Positions 16,434 through 24,399 of a stretch of 34,126 bases of DNA are shown in pieces (position 1 is the stretch's first letter; each line of letters starts with the position of its first letter). Both the position numbers and the translations under genes were made by a program. This stretch comes from JAXLYX01 sp046351215 (GTDB taxonomy: Bacteria > Myxococcota_A > Polyangia > Polyangiales > Houyiibacteriaceae), in the NCBI GenBank assembly GCA_046351215.1, contig JAXLYX010000035.1:1-34126 (forward strand). The letters run 5' to 3'. The notes beneath the pieces were generated by a model. That model was not told the origin of the DNA. It worked only from the letters and a program-made list of their open reading frames with translations, and ran no database searches.

Positions 16434-17804
16434 TCAGGGAGAAGGCGCGGGCTCCGGAGCGGGCGCGGGCGCCGGGGCGGGCTCGGGCTCGCGGGCCGGC
16501 GGCGGAGGCTCGGGAGCGGGCGCAGGCGCGGCGGGCGCAGCCTCGGCCGCAGGCGCGGGCGCGGCGGCTGCCTCGGTCGGCGCGGCGGTCGTGGTCGACG
16601 ACGTCCGCCCCGTGCGGCCCGCACGTCCAGCCGGCGCGGGAGCCGCGGGCGTGGGAGCGGCCGCAGGCGCGGGAGCCGGCGGCGGAACGACCTCCGTCGG
16701 AGCCGCTTCGGCGGGCGGCGGGACCGCGACGGGCTCGGCCGGAGCGGCTTCCGCCGGGGGCGCCGGCGGGGGCTCCGTCGGCTCGGCGGGCGGGGGCTCG
16801 ACGGGCGGGGGCGCCACGTCGACGGCCGGCGCGGGCGCGGTCGGCATCTCCTCGGGGGCCGGCTCGCCGGCCTTCTTCTTCCACGCGAAGAGCGCGATGC
16901 CGCCGGCGAGGATCGCGAGGATCGCGATCATCACGAGATGCGACTTGCCCCTCGGCTCGGGCTGCGCCGCCGGGGCCTTCGCAGGCTCCTCGAGCTTCGG
17001 TGCGCGCGGTGCCTCCGCGGCCTTCGCGGGCGCTTCGGCCTTCGGCGCCGCGGCGGGCTCCTGGGCCGGCTTCGAGGCGACGGGCTCGTGCGCGACGGCC
17101 TTCGGCGCTTCGGCCTTCGGCGCCGGCTCGGCGGACGGGACGTCGGGCTCGAAGGCCTTCTCGGGCCCGGCCGAGGGCACGGGCAGACCGGCCGCGCGGG
17201 CCGCCTCGATCTGCGCCGTGCGGCGACGTGCCGCCTCGGCGCCCGACTCGGCCTCGGCCTTCGTCTGCGAATCGTCCGTTCCGGCCAGGGCCTGCGCGAG
17301 CAGCTCGGCCGCGTGGCGCACGGACGTGCGGTCCTCGGGCGCGGGCTGCGCCGCCGGTCCCCCCGCGGTCGGGAAGAAGGGCGCGGCAGGCGCCGGCTCG
17401 GACGGCGCGATGGCATCGCCCTCGTCCGAGAGGTCGGTGGGCTTGCCCTCGTCGTAGTGCCCGGGATCCTGGCGGGCGTCGACGATGCGCTCGACCATCG
17501 ACTTGGAGTCGCCCTCCATCTTGATGAACTTGATGCCCATGCCGGCGGGCTTGCCCTCGCCCGCGTCGGCGGCCTCGCGCTTCCAGACGACGCGGCCGAC
17601 GCCCTGCACGATGCGGGACTCGTCCTTCAGCTGGAGCTCGAACTTGAGCAGCGTGCCGATGGCCATCGGCTGCTTGGACTTGATGAAGAGGCCTCCGCGC
17701 GAGATGTCCGCGGCGTAGTGCTCGATGAACTCGTCGAGCGTCGCGCTCTTGAAGCGGACCTTGAGCGAGACGGGTGCGCGCTTGTCCTTGCGGGTATCCG
17801 ACAT
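16434..17804 (-). CDS. PilZ-domain c-di-GMP-binding transmembrane protein
   Basis: A 456-residue protein. The N-terminal PilZ domain (about 3-110) is of the myxobacterial paralogous type. It has both ligand motifs: RxxxR as Arg5-Arg9 and DxSxxG as Asp33, Ser35 and Gly38, so c-di-GMP binding is expected. A long Ala/Pro/Glu/Lys-rich linker (about 130-285) follows, then one transmembrane helix (about 289-308) with a KKK stop-transfer signal, then a ~145-residue Pro/Ala/Glu-rich tail. The Lys/Arg distribution makes it hard to decide which side the tail faces. I chose the ATG at 17804 because AAGAGG precedes it and the longer frame adds a non-homologous stretch. It lies 86 bases upstream of the hybrid kinase on the same strand. 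Confidence 0.88.
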   Translation of the reverse strand: MSDTRKDKRAPVSLKVRFKSATLDEFIEHYAADISRGGLFIKSKQPMAIGTLLKFELQLKDESRIVQGVGRVVWKREAADAGEGKPAGMGIKFIKMEGDSKSMVERIVDARQDPGHYDEGKPTDLSDEGDAIAPSEPAPAAPFFPTAGGPAAQPAPEDRTSVRHAAELLAQALAGTDDSQTKAEAESGAEAARRRTAQIEAARAAGLPVPSAGPEKAFEPDVPSAEPAPKAEAPKAVAHEPVASKPAQEPAAAPKAEAPAKAAEAPRAPKLEEPAKAPAAQPEPRGKSHLVMIAILAILAGGIALFAWKKKAGEPAPEEMPTAPAPAVDVAPPPVEPPPAEPTEPPPAPPAEAAPAEPVAVPPPAEAAPTEVVPPPAPAPAAAPTPAAPAPAGRAGRTGRTSSTTTAAPTEAAAAPAPAAEAAPAAPAPAPEPPPPAREPEPAPAPAPAPEPAPSP

Positions 17805-17964
17805 CGAATGCCTCTTCGCCGAGCGAGGCGTGTGGCTCGGCCAACGAAGGGCGGATGGTATCCGATCCCACACCTCGACCGGCAACTATCGCGCGAAGGC
17901 CGCCCCGCGGACCGGTCACGGCCGGGCGGACCGACGGCCAAGGGAGGGGGTCGTCCGGCGCGGC

Positions 17965-18792
17965 TCAGGCCCCGGCGGCCTCGATCCAGACGTAGCCTCC
18001 GGCGACGCGCGAGGCCCGGATCCGGGGCGCGCGGGGCGTCGTGAGCGCCCCGTGGAGGGAGCCCCGGATCACGCCGGGCTCGAGCGAGGAGAGCGTGACC
18101 AGGTGGACACCGAGCCCCCGGTGGAAGGCCCGCTCCACGACCTCGACGAGGTCCGGGAGGCTCACGACCCGGAAGGGCTCCGAGGTCACGACGGGGCCCG
18201 GCTCGGCCACGTCGCGCGCGATCGCGGCGAGCGCCATGGCCCATCCGTCGGCATCGTCCGCGGCATGGGCGTGGCGCAGGCGGGCGTCCGAGCGGACCGC
18301 GGGCAGCCCCGCGAACCGGCGACCCGCGGGGGCGCCGCCGAGGGCGGCCAGGCGGGGCCCGAGCTCTTCCTCGAGCTCCGGCGCCACGTCGAGGAGCGGC
18401 GCGAGCGCGAAGCTCCGCTCGAGGAGCCCGGGATGCGGCACCTCGAGGCGCTCGGTGCGGACGGTCCGCCCTCCGTACCAGAGGAGGTCGAGGTCGATCG
18501 TGCGCGCGCCCCAGCGCGGCGACGTCGTCCGATCGCGCTCGAGCCTCCGCTCGGTGGCGAGGAGGAGCTCGAGCAGCGCCTCGGGCTCGAGCGTCGTCTC
18601 GAGCCGCACGGCCGCGTTCAGGTAGCGAGGCTGGGGCGGCCCCATCGGCTCGGTGTCGTAGACCTTCGAGCGGGCGACGACACGCACGCCGGGGGCGGCC
18701 TCGAGCAGCTCCACGGCCGCGTGGAGCGCCGCGGCGCGAGCCCCCAGATTCGCACCGAGTCCGACGATGGCGAGGGTGGGAGTGGCGTCCAC
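17965..18792 (-). CDS. folK: FolK (HPPK) with an extra C-terminal domain
   Basis: Residues 1-160 are 6-hydroxymethyl-7,8-dihydropterin pyrophosphokinase, which transfers pyrophosphate from ATP to the pterin in folate synthesis. Signatures are GLGANLGARAAALHAAV at the N-terminus, VYDTEPMG, and the diagnostic SPRWGARTIDLDLLWYG (91-107). The protein is 275 residues, about 110 longer than ordinary FolK. The extra part (about 165-275) has a HAAD-like start, helices and a strand-rich end (VTLSSLEPGVIRGSLHG); it faintly resembles an archease-type domain, but I do not trust that. No other folate gene is adjacent. It is divergent from xseA with 56 bases between them, and lies 160 bases upstream of the PilZ gene. 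Confidence 0.9.
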   Translation of the reverse strand: MDATPTLAIVGLGANLGARAAALHAAVELLEAAPGVRVVARSKVYDTEPMGPPQPRYLNAAVRLETTLEPEALLELLLATERRLERDRTTSPRWGARTIDLDLLWYGGRTVRTERLEVPHPGLLERSFALAPLLDVAPELEEELGPRLAALGGAPAGRRFAGLPAVRSDARLRHAHAADDADGWAMALAAIARDVAEPGPVVTSEPFRVVSLPDLVEVVERAFHRGLGVHLVTLSSLEPGVIRGSLHGALTTPRAPRIRASRVAGGYVWIEAAGA

Positions 18793-18848
18793 GGCGCCCT
18801 GTTTAGCAGAACCACGGGCGACGCAAATCGGCTAGCCTCGGCTCCCCG

Positions 18849-20297
18849 ATGTCCGAGGATCTGCCGCTCTTCTCGCATGCCCGGAACGCCCGCGACGGCG
18901 GTGATCCGAAGGAGCGCGTCTTCCGGGTCGCCGAGATCAACCGGGCGGTGAAGTCGCTGCTCGAGACGGGCTTCGCCGAGGTCTGGGTCGAGGGCGAGGT
19001 CTCCGACTTCACGCGGTCTTCGGCCGGCCACGTGTACTTCACGCTGAACGACGAGCTCGATCCCGCGCAGGTCCGCTGCGTGATGTTCCGCTCCGACGTG
19101 ACGCGCTCGCGTGCGCGCCTCGCGAACGGCGCCCGTGTGAAGCTCCGCGGGCGGCTCTCGCTCTACGAGCCGCGGGGCAGCTTCCAGATGATCGCGAACC
19201 TCGCCGTGCCCACCGGCGAGGGCGATCTCGCCGCCGAATTCGAGCGACGCAAGAAGCGGCTCGAGGCCGAGGGGCTCTTCGCGCTCGAGCGGAAGCGTCC
19301 CCTGCCCAGGCTGCCGAGGGTCGTGGGCGTCGTCACGAGCGCCTCGGGCGCGGCGCTCCAGGACATCCTCCGCGTGGCCGAGAACCGCGCGCCGCTCCGC
19401 ATCGTCGTCGCCGACTGCCGCGTGCAGGGCAAGGACGCCCCGCCGACCATCGTCGCCGCGCTCGACGCGATCCAGCGCCTTCCGGGGCTCGACGTCGTGA
19501 TCGTCGGACGCGGAGGAGGCTCGAGCGAGGATCTCTGGGCCTTCAACGACGAGGCCGTCGTCCGCGCGATCGCCGCCTGCCGCGTCCCGATCGTCAGCGC
19601 CGTCGGACACGAGGTCGACGTGACGCTCGCCGACTTCGCGGCCGACGTCCGCGCCGCGACGCCCTCGAACGCGGCCGAGCTCGTCGTGCCCGAGCAGCGC
19701 GTGCTCGAGCAGTCCGTGCAGGGCCTCCTGCGGCGCCTCGAGCGCGCCATGGAGGTGCGCATCGGCCGCGAGCGCCTGCGCCTCGAACGGAGGACGAAAG
19801 ACCTCGAGGATCCGCGTCACGCCCTGGCCGGCGCACGACGGAAGCTCGACGCGACGACGAGCCGGCTCGCCCAGACCGCGCCGCGGAGGCTCGTGAAGGA
19901 GCGCGGACGCCTGCTCGCGCTCGAGCAGCGCCTGCTCGCGGTCGATCCGCGCGCCGGGCTCGCGCGCGATCGGCAGCGCCTCGCCGCGCTCCTGCACCGC
20001 CTCGAGCGCGCGAGCCGCGCGCCCTTCGAAGAGCGGCGGCGCAGGCTCGTCCGGCTCGAGACGCAGCTCGCCCAGCTCGGCCCCTCGATCGTCGATCCGC
20101 ATCGCGCGGCGCTCCGCGAGCTCGCGGCGAAGCTCGACGCGATGTCACCGCTCCGCGTGCTCGACCGCGGCTACGCGATCGCCCTCCACGAGGGCACGGG
20201 CAAGGCCGTCCGCAAGGTCGCCGACGTGAAGAAGGGCGATGCCGTGAAGCTCCGCCTCTCGGACGGCACGGTGCACGCGCGCATCGACGAGCCCTGA
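18849..20297 (+). CDS. xseA: exodeoxyribonuclease VII large subunit
   Basis: A 482-residue XseA, the catalytic subunit of exonuclease VII, which degrades single-stranded DNA from both ends into oligonucleotides during repair. The N-terminal OB-fold (about 23-125) contains the VWVEGEVSDF and SAGHVYFTL segments. The catalytic domain contains VGVVTSASGAALQDIL, GRGGGSSEDLWAFNDE, SAVGHEVDVTLADFAAD and the RAATPSNAAELVVP motif. A long Arg/Glu-rich coiled coil (about 285-430) follows, and the C-terminus has the usual VLDRGYAI motif. The small subunit gene xseB, often just downstream, is not here; aroE follows 23 bases later. Full-length and apparently intact. Start ATG at 18849. Confidence 0.96.
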   Translation: MSEDLPLFSHARNARDGGDPKERVFRVAEINRAVKSLLETGFAEVWVEGEVSDFTRSSAGHVYFTLNDELDPAQVRCVMFRSDVTRSRARLANGARVKLRGRLSLYEPRGSFQMIANLAVPTGEGDLAAEFERRKKRLEAEGLFALERKRPLPRLPRVVGVVTSASGAALQDILRVAENRAPLRIVVADCRVQGKDAPPTIVAALDAIQRLPGLDVVIVGRGGGSSEDLWAFNDEAVVRAIAACRVPIVSAVGHEVDVTLADFAADVRAATPSNAAELVVPEQRVLEQSVQGLLRRLERAMEVRIGRERLRLERRTKDLEDPRHALAGARRKLDATTSRLAQTAPRRLVKERGRLLALEQRLLAVDPRAGLARDRQRLAALLHRLERASRAPFEERRRRLVRLETQLAQLGPSIVDPHRAALRELAAKLDAMSPLRVLDRGYAIALHEGTGKAVRKVADVKKGDAVKLRLSDGTVHARIDEP

Positions 20298-20320
20298 TCC
20301 CCGATCCACCCTCCGGCCTG

Positions 20321-21151
20321 ATGCTCGTCCTCGGAATCCTCGGCTACCCGGTCTCGCACACGAAGTCGCCCGCGATGCACAACGCGGCCGCGCGCGAGCT
20401 CGGGCTCGACGCGACCTACGTGCCCTTCGCGGTGAAGCCGGAGCACGTCGGCGACGCGGTGCGCGGCGTGCGCGCCCTCGGCATCCACGGCGTGAACGTC
20501 ACGGTCCCGCACAAGCAGGCGGTGATGCCCTTCCTCGACGACGTCCACGCCCACGCCCGCGCGATCGGCGCGGTGAACACGATCGTGCGCGAGGGCGACC
20601 GGCTGATCGGCCACAACACCGACGCGCCGGGCCTCGTTCGCTCGCTCGAGGAGGCGGGCGTCGCGCTCGAGGGCTCGGTCGTCACGATCCTCGGCGCAGG
20701 CGGCGCCGCGCGGGCCGCCGTCGTCGGTCTCGCCCACGCGGGCGCGAAGGCGGTGCACGTCGTCGCCCGCCGCCAAGAGCAGGCCCGCGAGCTCGTCGGC
20801 TCCGTGGCCGCCGCGCTGCCCTGCGAGGCCCACGCCCACGGCACGGACGCACAGACTTCGCTCTTCGGCTCCACCACCCTCCTCGTCCAGTCGACGAGCG
20901 CCACCCTCGCCGGCTCCGAGCAGGCGGAGCCCTTCGCGAAGAGCCTTCCGCTCGCCGCCCTGCCCGGAGACGCGGTCGTCTGCGACCTCGTCTACAAGCC
21001 CCTCGAGACCACGGTGCTGCGCGACGCGAAGGCCCGGGGGCTCCGCACCGTCGACGGCCTCGGCATGCTCCTCCACCAGGGGGCGATCGCCTTCGAGCTC
21101 TGGACGGGGCGGAAGGCCCCGGTCGAGGTGATGCGACGGGCGCTCGGCTGA
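20321..21151 (+). CDS. aroE: shikimate dehydrogenase
   Basis: A 276-residue NADPH-dependent shikimate dehydrogenase, which reduces 3-dehydroshikimate to shikimate in aromatic amino acid synthesis. The substrate site shows GYPVSHTKSPAMHN at the N-terminus, the catalytic Lys65 in NVTVPHK, and Asn99/Asp101 in GHNTDAPG. The NADPH-binding glycine loop is GAGGAAR (125-131). The usual NAT/NTS motif of the nicotinamide pocket reads QSTSATL here, a mild divergence. The C-terminus has the conserved DGLGMLLHQGAIAFELWTG. It lies 23 bases after xseA on the same strand and is probably co-transcribed with it. Length is normal for the family. Confidence 0.95.
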   Translation: MLVLGILGYPVSHTKSPAMHNAAARELGLDATYVPFAVKPEHVGDAVRGVRALGIHGVNVTVPHKQAVMPFLDDVHAHARAIGAVNTIVREGDRLIGHNTDAPGLVRSLEEAGVALEGSVVTILGAGGAARAAVVGLAHAGAKAVHVVARRQEQARELVGSVAAALPCEAHAHGTDAQTSLFGSTTLLVQSTSATLAGSEQAEPFAKSLPLAALPGDAVVCDLVYKPLETTVLRDAKARGLRTVDGLGMLLHQGAIAFELWTGRKAPVEVMRRALG

Positions 21152-21192
21152 GAGTGGCCCCGACGGTGACGAAAACGAAATCCCACGGCATT

Positions 21193-21234
21193 CCGGATAC
21201 TTGGTTTGACACCCCCGTATCCGGCTCGTAGGAT
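21193..21234 (+). promoter_or_regulatory. sigma70 promoter with flanking operator-like dyad
   Basis: A perfect -35 TTGACA (21206-21211) and a -10 TAGGAT (21229-21234) are separated by the ideal 17 bases. A perfect 8-base inverted repeat, CCGGATAC (21193-21200) and GTATCCGG (21217-21224), brackets the -35 element, with arm centres about 24 bases apart. This placement fits a dimeric repressor. The predicted start of transcription is near 21241, about six bases before the ATG of the kinase gene. Confidence 0.65.
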
Positions 21235-21246
21235 GGCGGGCCCCTC

Positions 21247-22575
21247 ATGGTGACGCGCATCGGCAACTGCCGGATCGTCGGCGAGATCGGCAGCGGCGGG
21301 ATGGCCGTGGTCTACAAGGCCATCCAGGAGCCGCTGGGCCGGGTCGTGGCGATCAAGGCCCTGAAGCCGTCCATCGCGATGGACAGCCAGTTCGCGCGTC
21401 GCTTCGAGCGCGAGGCCCACTTCATGGCCTCGCTCTCCCACGAGAACATCCTGCACGTGATCGACTTCCTGAAGGACGGTCGGTCCATGTACATCGTCAT
21501 GGAGTACGTGCAGGGCGTCGACCTCTACGACCTGCTCGAGCAGTCGCCGATCCTCCCCGTCGACGTGGCGGCGATCGTCACGCTCCAGGTCGCGCGCGCC
21601 CTCGACTACGCGCACTTCCGCGGGATCATCCACCGGGACATCAAGCCCGCGAACATCATGATCTCGCGCGAGGGCCAGGTGAAGCTGATGGACTTCGGCA
21701 TCGCCCGGGACGAGAACCTCTCCGACCTCACGGAGACGGGCACCGGCCTCGGCACGCCGAGCTACATGAGCCCCGAGCAGATCCTCGGCGACAAGCTCGA
21801 CTTCCGCAGCGACATCTTCTCGGTCGGCATCGTCCTCTACCAGATGATCACGGGCCGGAAGCCCTTCGTCGAGGACGACTCGCGCACGGTGATGCAGAAG
21901 ATCCGCCTCGATCGCTTCGTCTCGCCGACGAAGTGGAACCGCGAGGTGCCGCGTCAGCTCGAGCGGATCCTCACGCGGTGCATGGAGAAGATGCCCGCGA
22001 ACCGCTATCCGTCGACGCAGGCGCTGATCGACGATCTGATGGAGTTCCTCGCGCCGCGCGTGCACGGGAACTACAACGCACGCCTCGTCACCTACCTGCG
22101 CGAGGCGAGCATCCTCAGCGAAGAGGAGGCCGAGCACATCCTCGAGGCCGGCGGGCCGCGCAACGTGCGCCGCGGCGTCCACGATCGGAAGCTCGTCCGC
22201 GACATCTCGCTCATCGAGGGCGCCCTCTTCGCGATCGCCGTCGCGGGCGGAGGCGTGATCCAATCCCTCCACGGCGGCCTCTCGCCCTCGCGCCAGGCGA
22301 CGATCGTCGGCGCGGCCGAGCTCCCCGCGAACGTCGGCTACGTGCGCGTCGTCGCCGACCCCTGGGCCCACGTCTCGGTCGACGGAGAGCGCGTGCTGAC
22401 CACGCCGACCGACGAGCCGATCCCCCTCGCCGCCGGCGAGCACTTCCTCAAGCTCGAGAACCCGTATTTCGCGCCGATCGACCGCACGGTGCGAGTCACG
22501 GCCGGTCGGACCCAGACCCTCGAGGTGCGCTTCGAAGGCGACGCGACGCCCGGCGCCGGGAGCCGCACGCCGTGA
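21247..22575 (+). CDS. Ser/Thr protein kinase with C-terminal PEGA domain
   Basis: A 442-residue eukaryotic-like (Hanks-type) Ser/Thr kinase. The Gly-rich loop is GEIGSGGMAVV (12-22), the ATP-binding lysine is Lys37 in VAIK, Glu56 is the helix C partner, the catalytic loop is HRDIKPAN (129-136) and the metal-binding DFG is at 149-151, so it should be active. The HRD arginine marks it as an RD kinase, probably activated by autophosphorylation. A weakly hydrophobic stretch (about 321-340) may or may not span the membrane. Residues about 364-430 form a PEGA domain. No ribosome binding site precedes the ATG, consistent with a near-leaderless transcript. Its stop overlaps the start of a LysM protein gene. 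Confidence 0.93.
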   Translation: MVTRIGNCRIVGEIGSGGMAVVYKAIQEPLGRVVAIKALKPSIAMDSQFARRFEREAHFMASLSHENILHVIDFLKDGRSMYIVMEYVQGVDLYDLLEQSPILPVDVAAIVTLQVARALDYAHFRGIIHRDIKPANIMISREGQVKLMDFGIARDENLSDLTETGTGLGTPSYMSPEQILGDKLDFRSDIFSVGIVLYQMITGRKPFVEDDSRTVMQKIRLDRFVSPTKWNREVPRQLERILTRCMEKMPANRYPSTQALIDDLMEFLAPRVHGNYNARLVTYLREASILSEEEAEHILEAGGPRNVRRGVHDRKLVRDISLIEGALFAIAVAGGGVIQSLHGGLSPSRQATIVGAAELPANVGYVRVVADPWAHVSVDGERVLTTPTDEPIPLAAGEHFLKLENPYFAPIDRTVRVTAGRTQTLEVRFEGDATPGAGSRTP

Positions 22576-23513
22576 GGCTCCGTCCGCTCCTCGCCGCCGT
22601 GCTCCTCGCGCTCGCGCTCTCGGGCCCCGCGCTCGCGCAGAGCCCCTTCACGCACATCGTCCGCTCCGGCGAGACGCTCGCCTCGATCGCCCAACGCTAC
22701 TACGGCGATCCCCGGCGCGAGACGGTCCTCGTCACCGAGAACGGCCTCGATGCCCAGGGCGTCCCGATCGTCGTCGGCCTGCGCCTCGTGGTCCCGAGCG
22801 TCGCCTATCATCGCGTGCGCGCCGGAGAGACCTGGGCCTCGATCGCCGAGCGCTACTACGGCGACGCGCGCCGCGCCTTCGTCCTCGTCGAGGCGAACCA
22901 CGGCTCGCAGGACCAGCCCTCCGAGGGCGCCGAGCTCGTGATCCCCTACCCGCTCCGTCACGTCGCGGGTCCCTCGGACACGGTGCAGCGCCTCGCAGCC
23001 GCGTACTACGGCACGGACGCCCCCGAGAACATCGCGCGTCTGCGTCGCTTCAACGGCCTCGGCGGAAACCACCTCGATCGCGGCCAGATCGTCCTCGTCC
23101 CGCTCGTCGACCTCACGCTCAGCGAGGAGGGCAAGCGCCTCGTCGCGGTCGAGACCGGCCACGCGGCGTCCGGCGGCGAGATCCGCGCCCTGCAGGAGTC
23201 GATCGCGGCGCAGCTCCCCGGCCTCGGCGAGCACGTGCGTCGGGGCCGCTACGTCGAGGCGATCGCGCTCGGCCACCGCCTGCTCGGCACGGGCCAGCTC
23301 ACGGGCAACCAGGTCGTCACGATCCAGCGCGAGCTCGGCACCGCCTTCGTGGCGATCGGCCGCGAGGACCTCGCCGTCCGCGCCTTCCGCGCCGCGCTCC
23401 AGCGTCAGCCGGATCTCGAGCTCGACTCCGTCCGCACCTCGCCCGTCGTCATGAGGGCGTTCCTCCGGGCGAAGGAGGAAGAGGCGGCGGCGCGTCGGGC
23501 GCCTCGGCGCTGA
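22572..23513 (+). CDS. secreted protein with three LysM domains
   Basis: A 313-residue exported protein. Residues 1-22 form a Sec signal peptide ending in ALA-Q. Three LysM peptidoglycan-binding domains follow at about 28-75, 79-125 and 130-178; the first two contain the typical VRSGETLASIAQRYYGDPR pattern. The C-terminal ~135 residues are helical, with a TPR-like pair (GREDLAVRAFRAALQRQP), and carry no catalytic motif, so this is a binding rather than a hydrolytic protein. The GTG start overlaps the kinase stop (GTGA), strongly suggesting a kinase-linked envelope function such as sensing peptidoglycan. The 3' end overlaps the convergent lgt-like gene by 65 bases. Confidence 0.9.
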   Translation: MRLRPLLAAVLLALALSGPALAQSPFTHIVRSGETLASIAQRYYGDPRRETVLVTENGLDAQGVPIVVGLRLVVPSVAYHRVRAGETWASIAERYYGDARRAFVLVEANHGSQDQPSEGAELVIPYPLRHVAGPSDTVQRLAAAYYGTDAPENIARLRRFNGLGGNHLDRGQIVLVPLVDLTLSEEGKRLVAVETGHAASGGEIRALQESIAAQLPGLGEHVRRGRYVEAIALGHRLLGTGQLTGNQVVTIQRELGTAFVAIGREDLAVRAFRAALQRQPDLELDSVRTSPVVMRAFLRAKEEEAAARRAPRR

Positions 23514-24372
23514 GCCTCCGCGGGCTCGTGCGCTCGAGCACGACGTAGGCGACGAGCGCGACGAGCGCGAGCGCCGTCGAGAGCGGCACGGTCGTCGAGA
23601 CGCCGTGGAAGGCGCCCCGTCCCGGATCGCCGCGGAAGGGCTCGACCGCGAGGCGCACGACGGCGTGGAGGAAGAGGGCGACGGTCAGCGTCTGCCCGTC
23701 GAAGCGACGGCGGCGGTGGACGACCATCACCGCGCCGAAGACCGCGAGCCCGAGCACGATCTCGTAGAGCTGCGTCGGATGCACGGGGAGCGAGGCGCGC
23801 GCCCCGAGGGGCATGCGCTCGGGATGCGTCGCGAGGTGGTGGAGGTAGGCGGGCGAGCCGACGAGCGAGCCGCCCTCCTCGACGCGAGGGAAGGTCCCGA
23901 GCTTCGCGAGCAAGCGCGGCGCGTGCTCGGGGAGCAGGCGCCCGAAGCAGCAGCCGAAGAGGTAGCAGCCGCCGCGCACCAGCACGGCCGCCGCCGCGAA
24001 CGCCGGAGCGTAGAGGTCGGCGAGCACGAGGGGCCGCGCCCCGCGGTACCGCGCGAAGGCGAGCAGGGCGAGGAGGCCGGCGCCGATCGAGCCGAGCCCG
24101 ACCATCCCGCCTCCGTGGATGGCGAAGGCCTCGCGGAAGCTCCGCACCGTGCCCGGATGCACGAGGACGTAGGCGAGCCGTCCCCCGACGAGGCCCGCGA
24201 GGACCGCGACGAGGAAGCCGTCGCCGACGAGCGAGGCGTCGCGGTCGTCCCGCTCCGCGAGGTGGAGCGAGAGGTACCAACCCGCGAGGAGCGCGAGGCC
24301 GAGGAAGACGCCGTATCCATAGACGGGTACGGCGCCCCAGGGAGTCGGTACGTGGACGAGGATCGGGTGCAT
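23449..24372 (-). CDS. lgt: prolipoprotein diacylglyceryl transferase-family protein (Cys-rich variant)
   Basis: A 307-residue polytopic membrane protein of the Lgt family, which moves diacylglycerol from phosphatidylglycerol to the lipobox cysteine of prolipoproteins. Family landmarks are VYGYGVFLGLALLAG at TM1, GGRLAYV (63-69), HGGGM (86-90), an Arg133-containing RGGCYLFGCCFG segment and HPTQLYE (198-204), then a late conserved EPFRGDPGRG. In typical Lgt the central segment reads GRxGNFxNGE; here it is Cys-rich (Cys136, Cys141, Cys142), a variant subgroup. The tail is Pro/Ser-rich and overlaps the LysM gene. It follows an uncharacterised gene by 27 bases. Given the many lipoproteins in this window, Lgt activity is plausible, but a paralogue with another role is possible. 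Confidence 0.82.
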   Translation of the reverse strand: MHPILVHVPTPWGAVPVYGYGVFLGLALLAGWYLSLHLAERDDRDASLVGDGFLVAVLAGLVGGRLAYVLVHPGTVRSFREAFAIHGGGMVGLGSIGAGLLALLAFARYRGARPLVLADLYAPAFAAAAVLVRGGCYLFGCCFGRLLPEHAPRLLAKLGTFPRVEEGGSLVGSPAYLHHLATHPERMPLGARASLPVHPTQLYEIVLGLAVFGAVMVVHRRRRFDGQTLTVALFLHAVVRLAVEPFRGDPGRGAFHGVSTTVPLSTALALVALVAYVVLERTSPRRLSAEAPDAPPPLPPSPGGTPS

Positions 24373-24399
24373 GACGCTCGGGCTACCCGAGGAACGCCC

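Noticed and set aside
16434..17450. Low-complexity Pro/Ala-rich region as a tandem repeat element
   Set aside because: It is coding sequence of the PilZ protein with irregular repeats, not a DNA repeat array.
12766..17457. A 1563-residue plus-strand open frame
   Set aside because: It is antisense to CobW, the hybrid kinase and the PilZ gene, all of which have clear motifs. Its composition (Arg/Asp/Glu/Val, then Gly/Ala) is the expected shadow of high-GC coding sequence.
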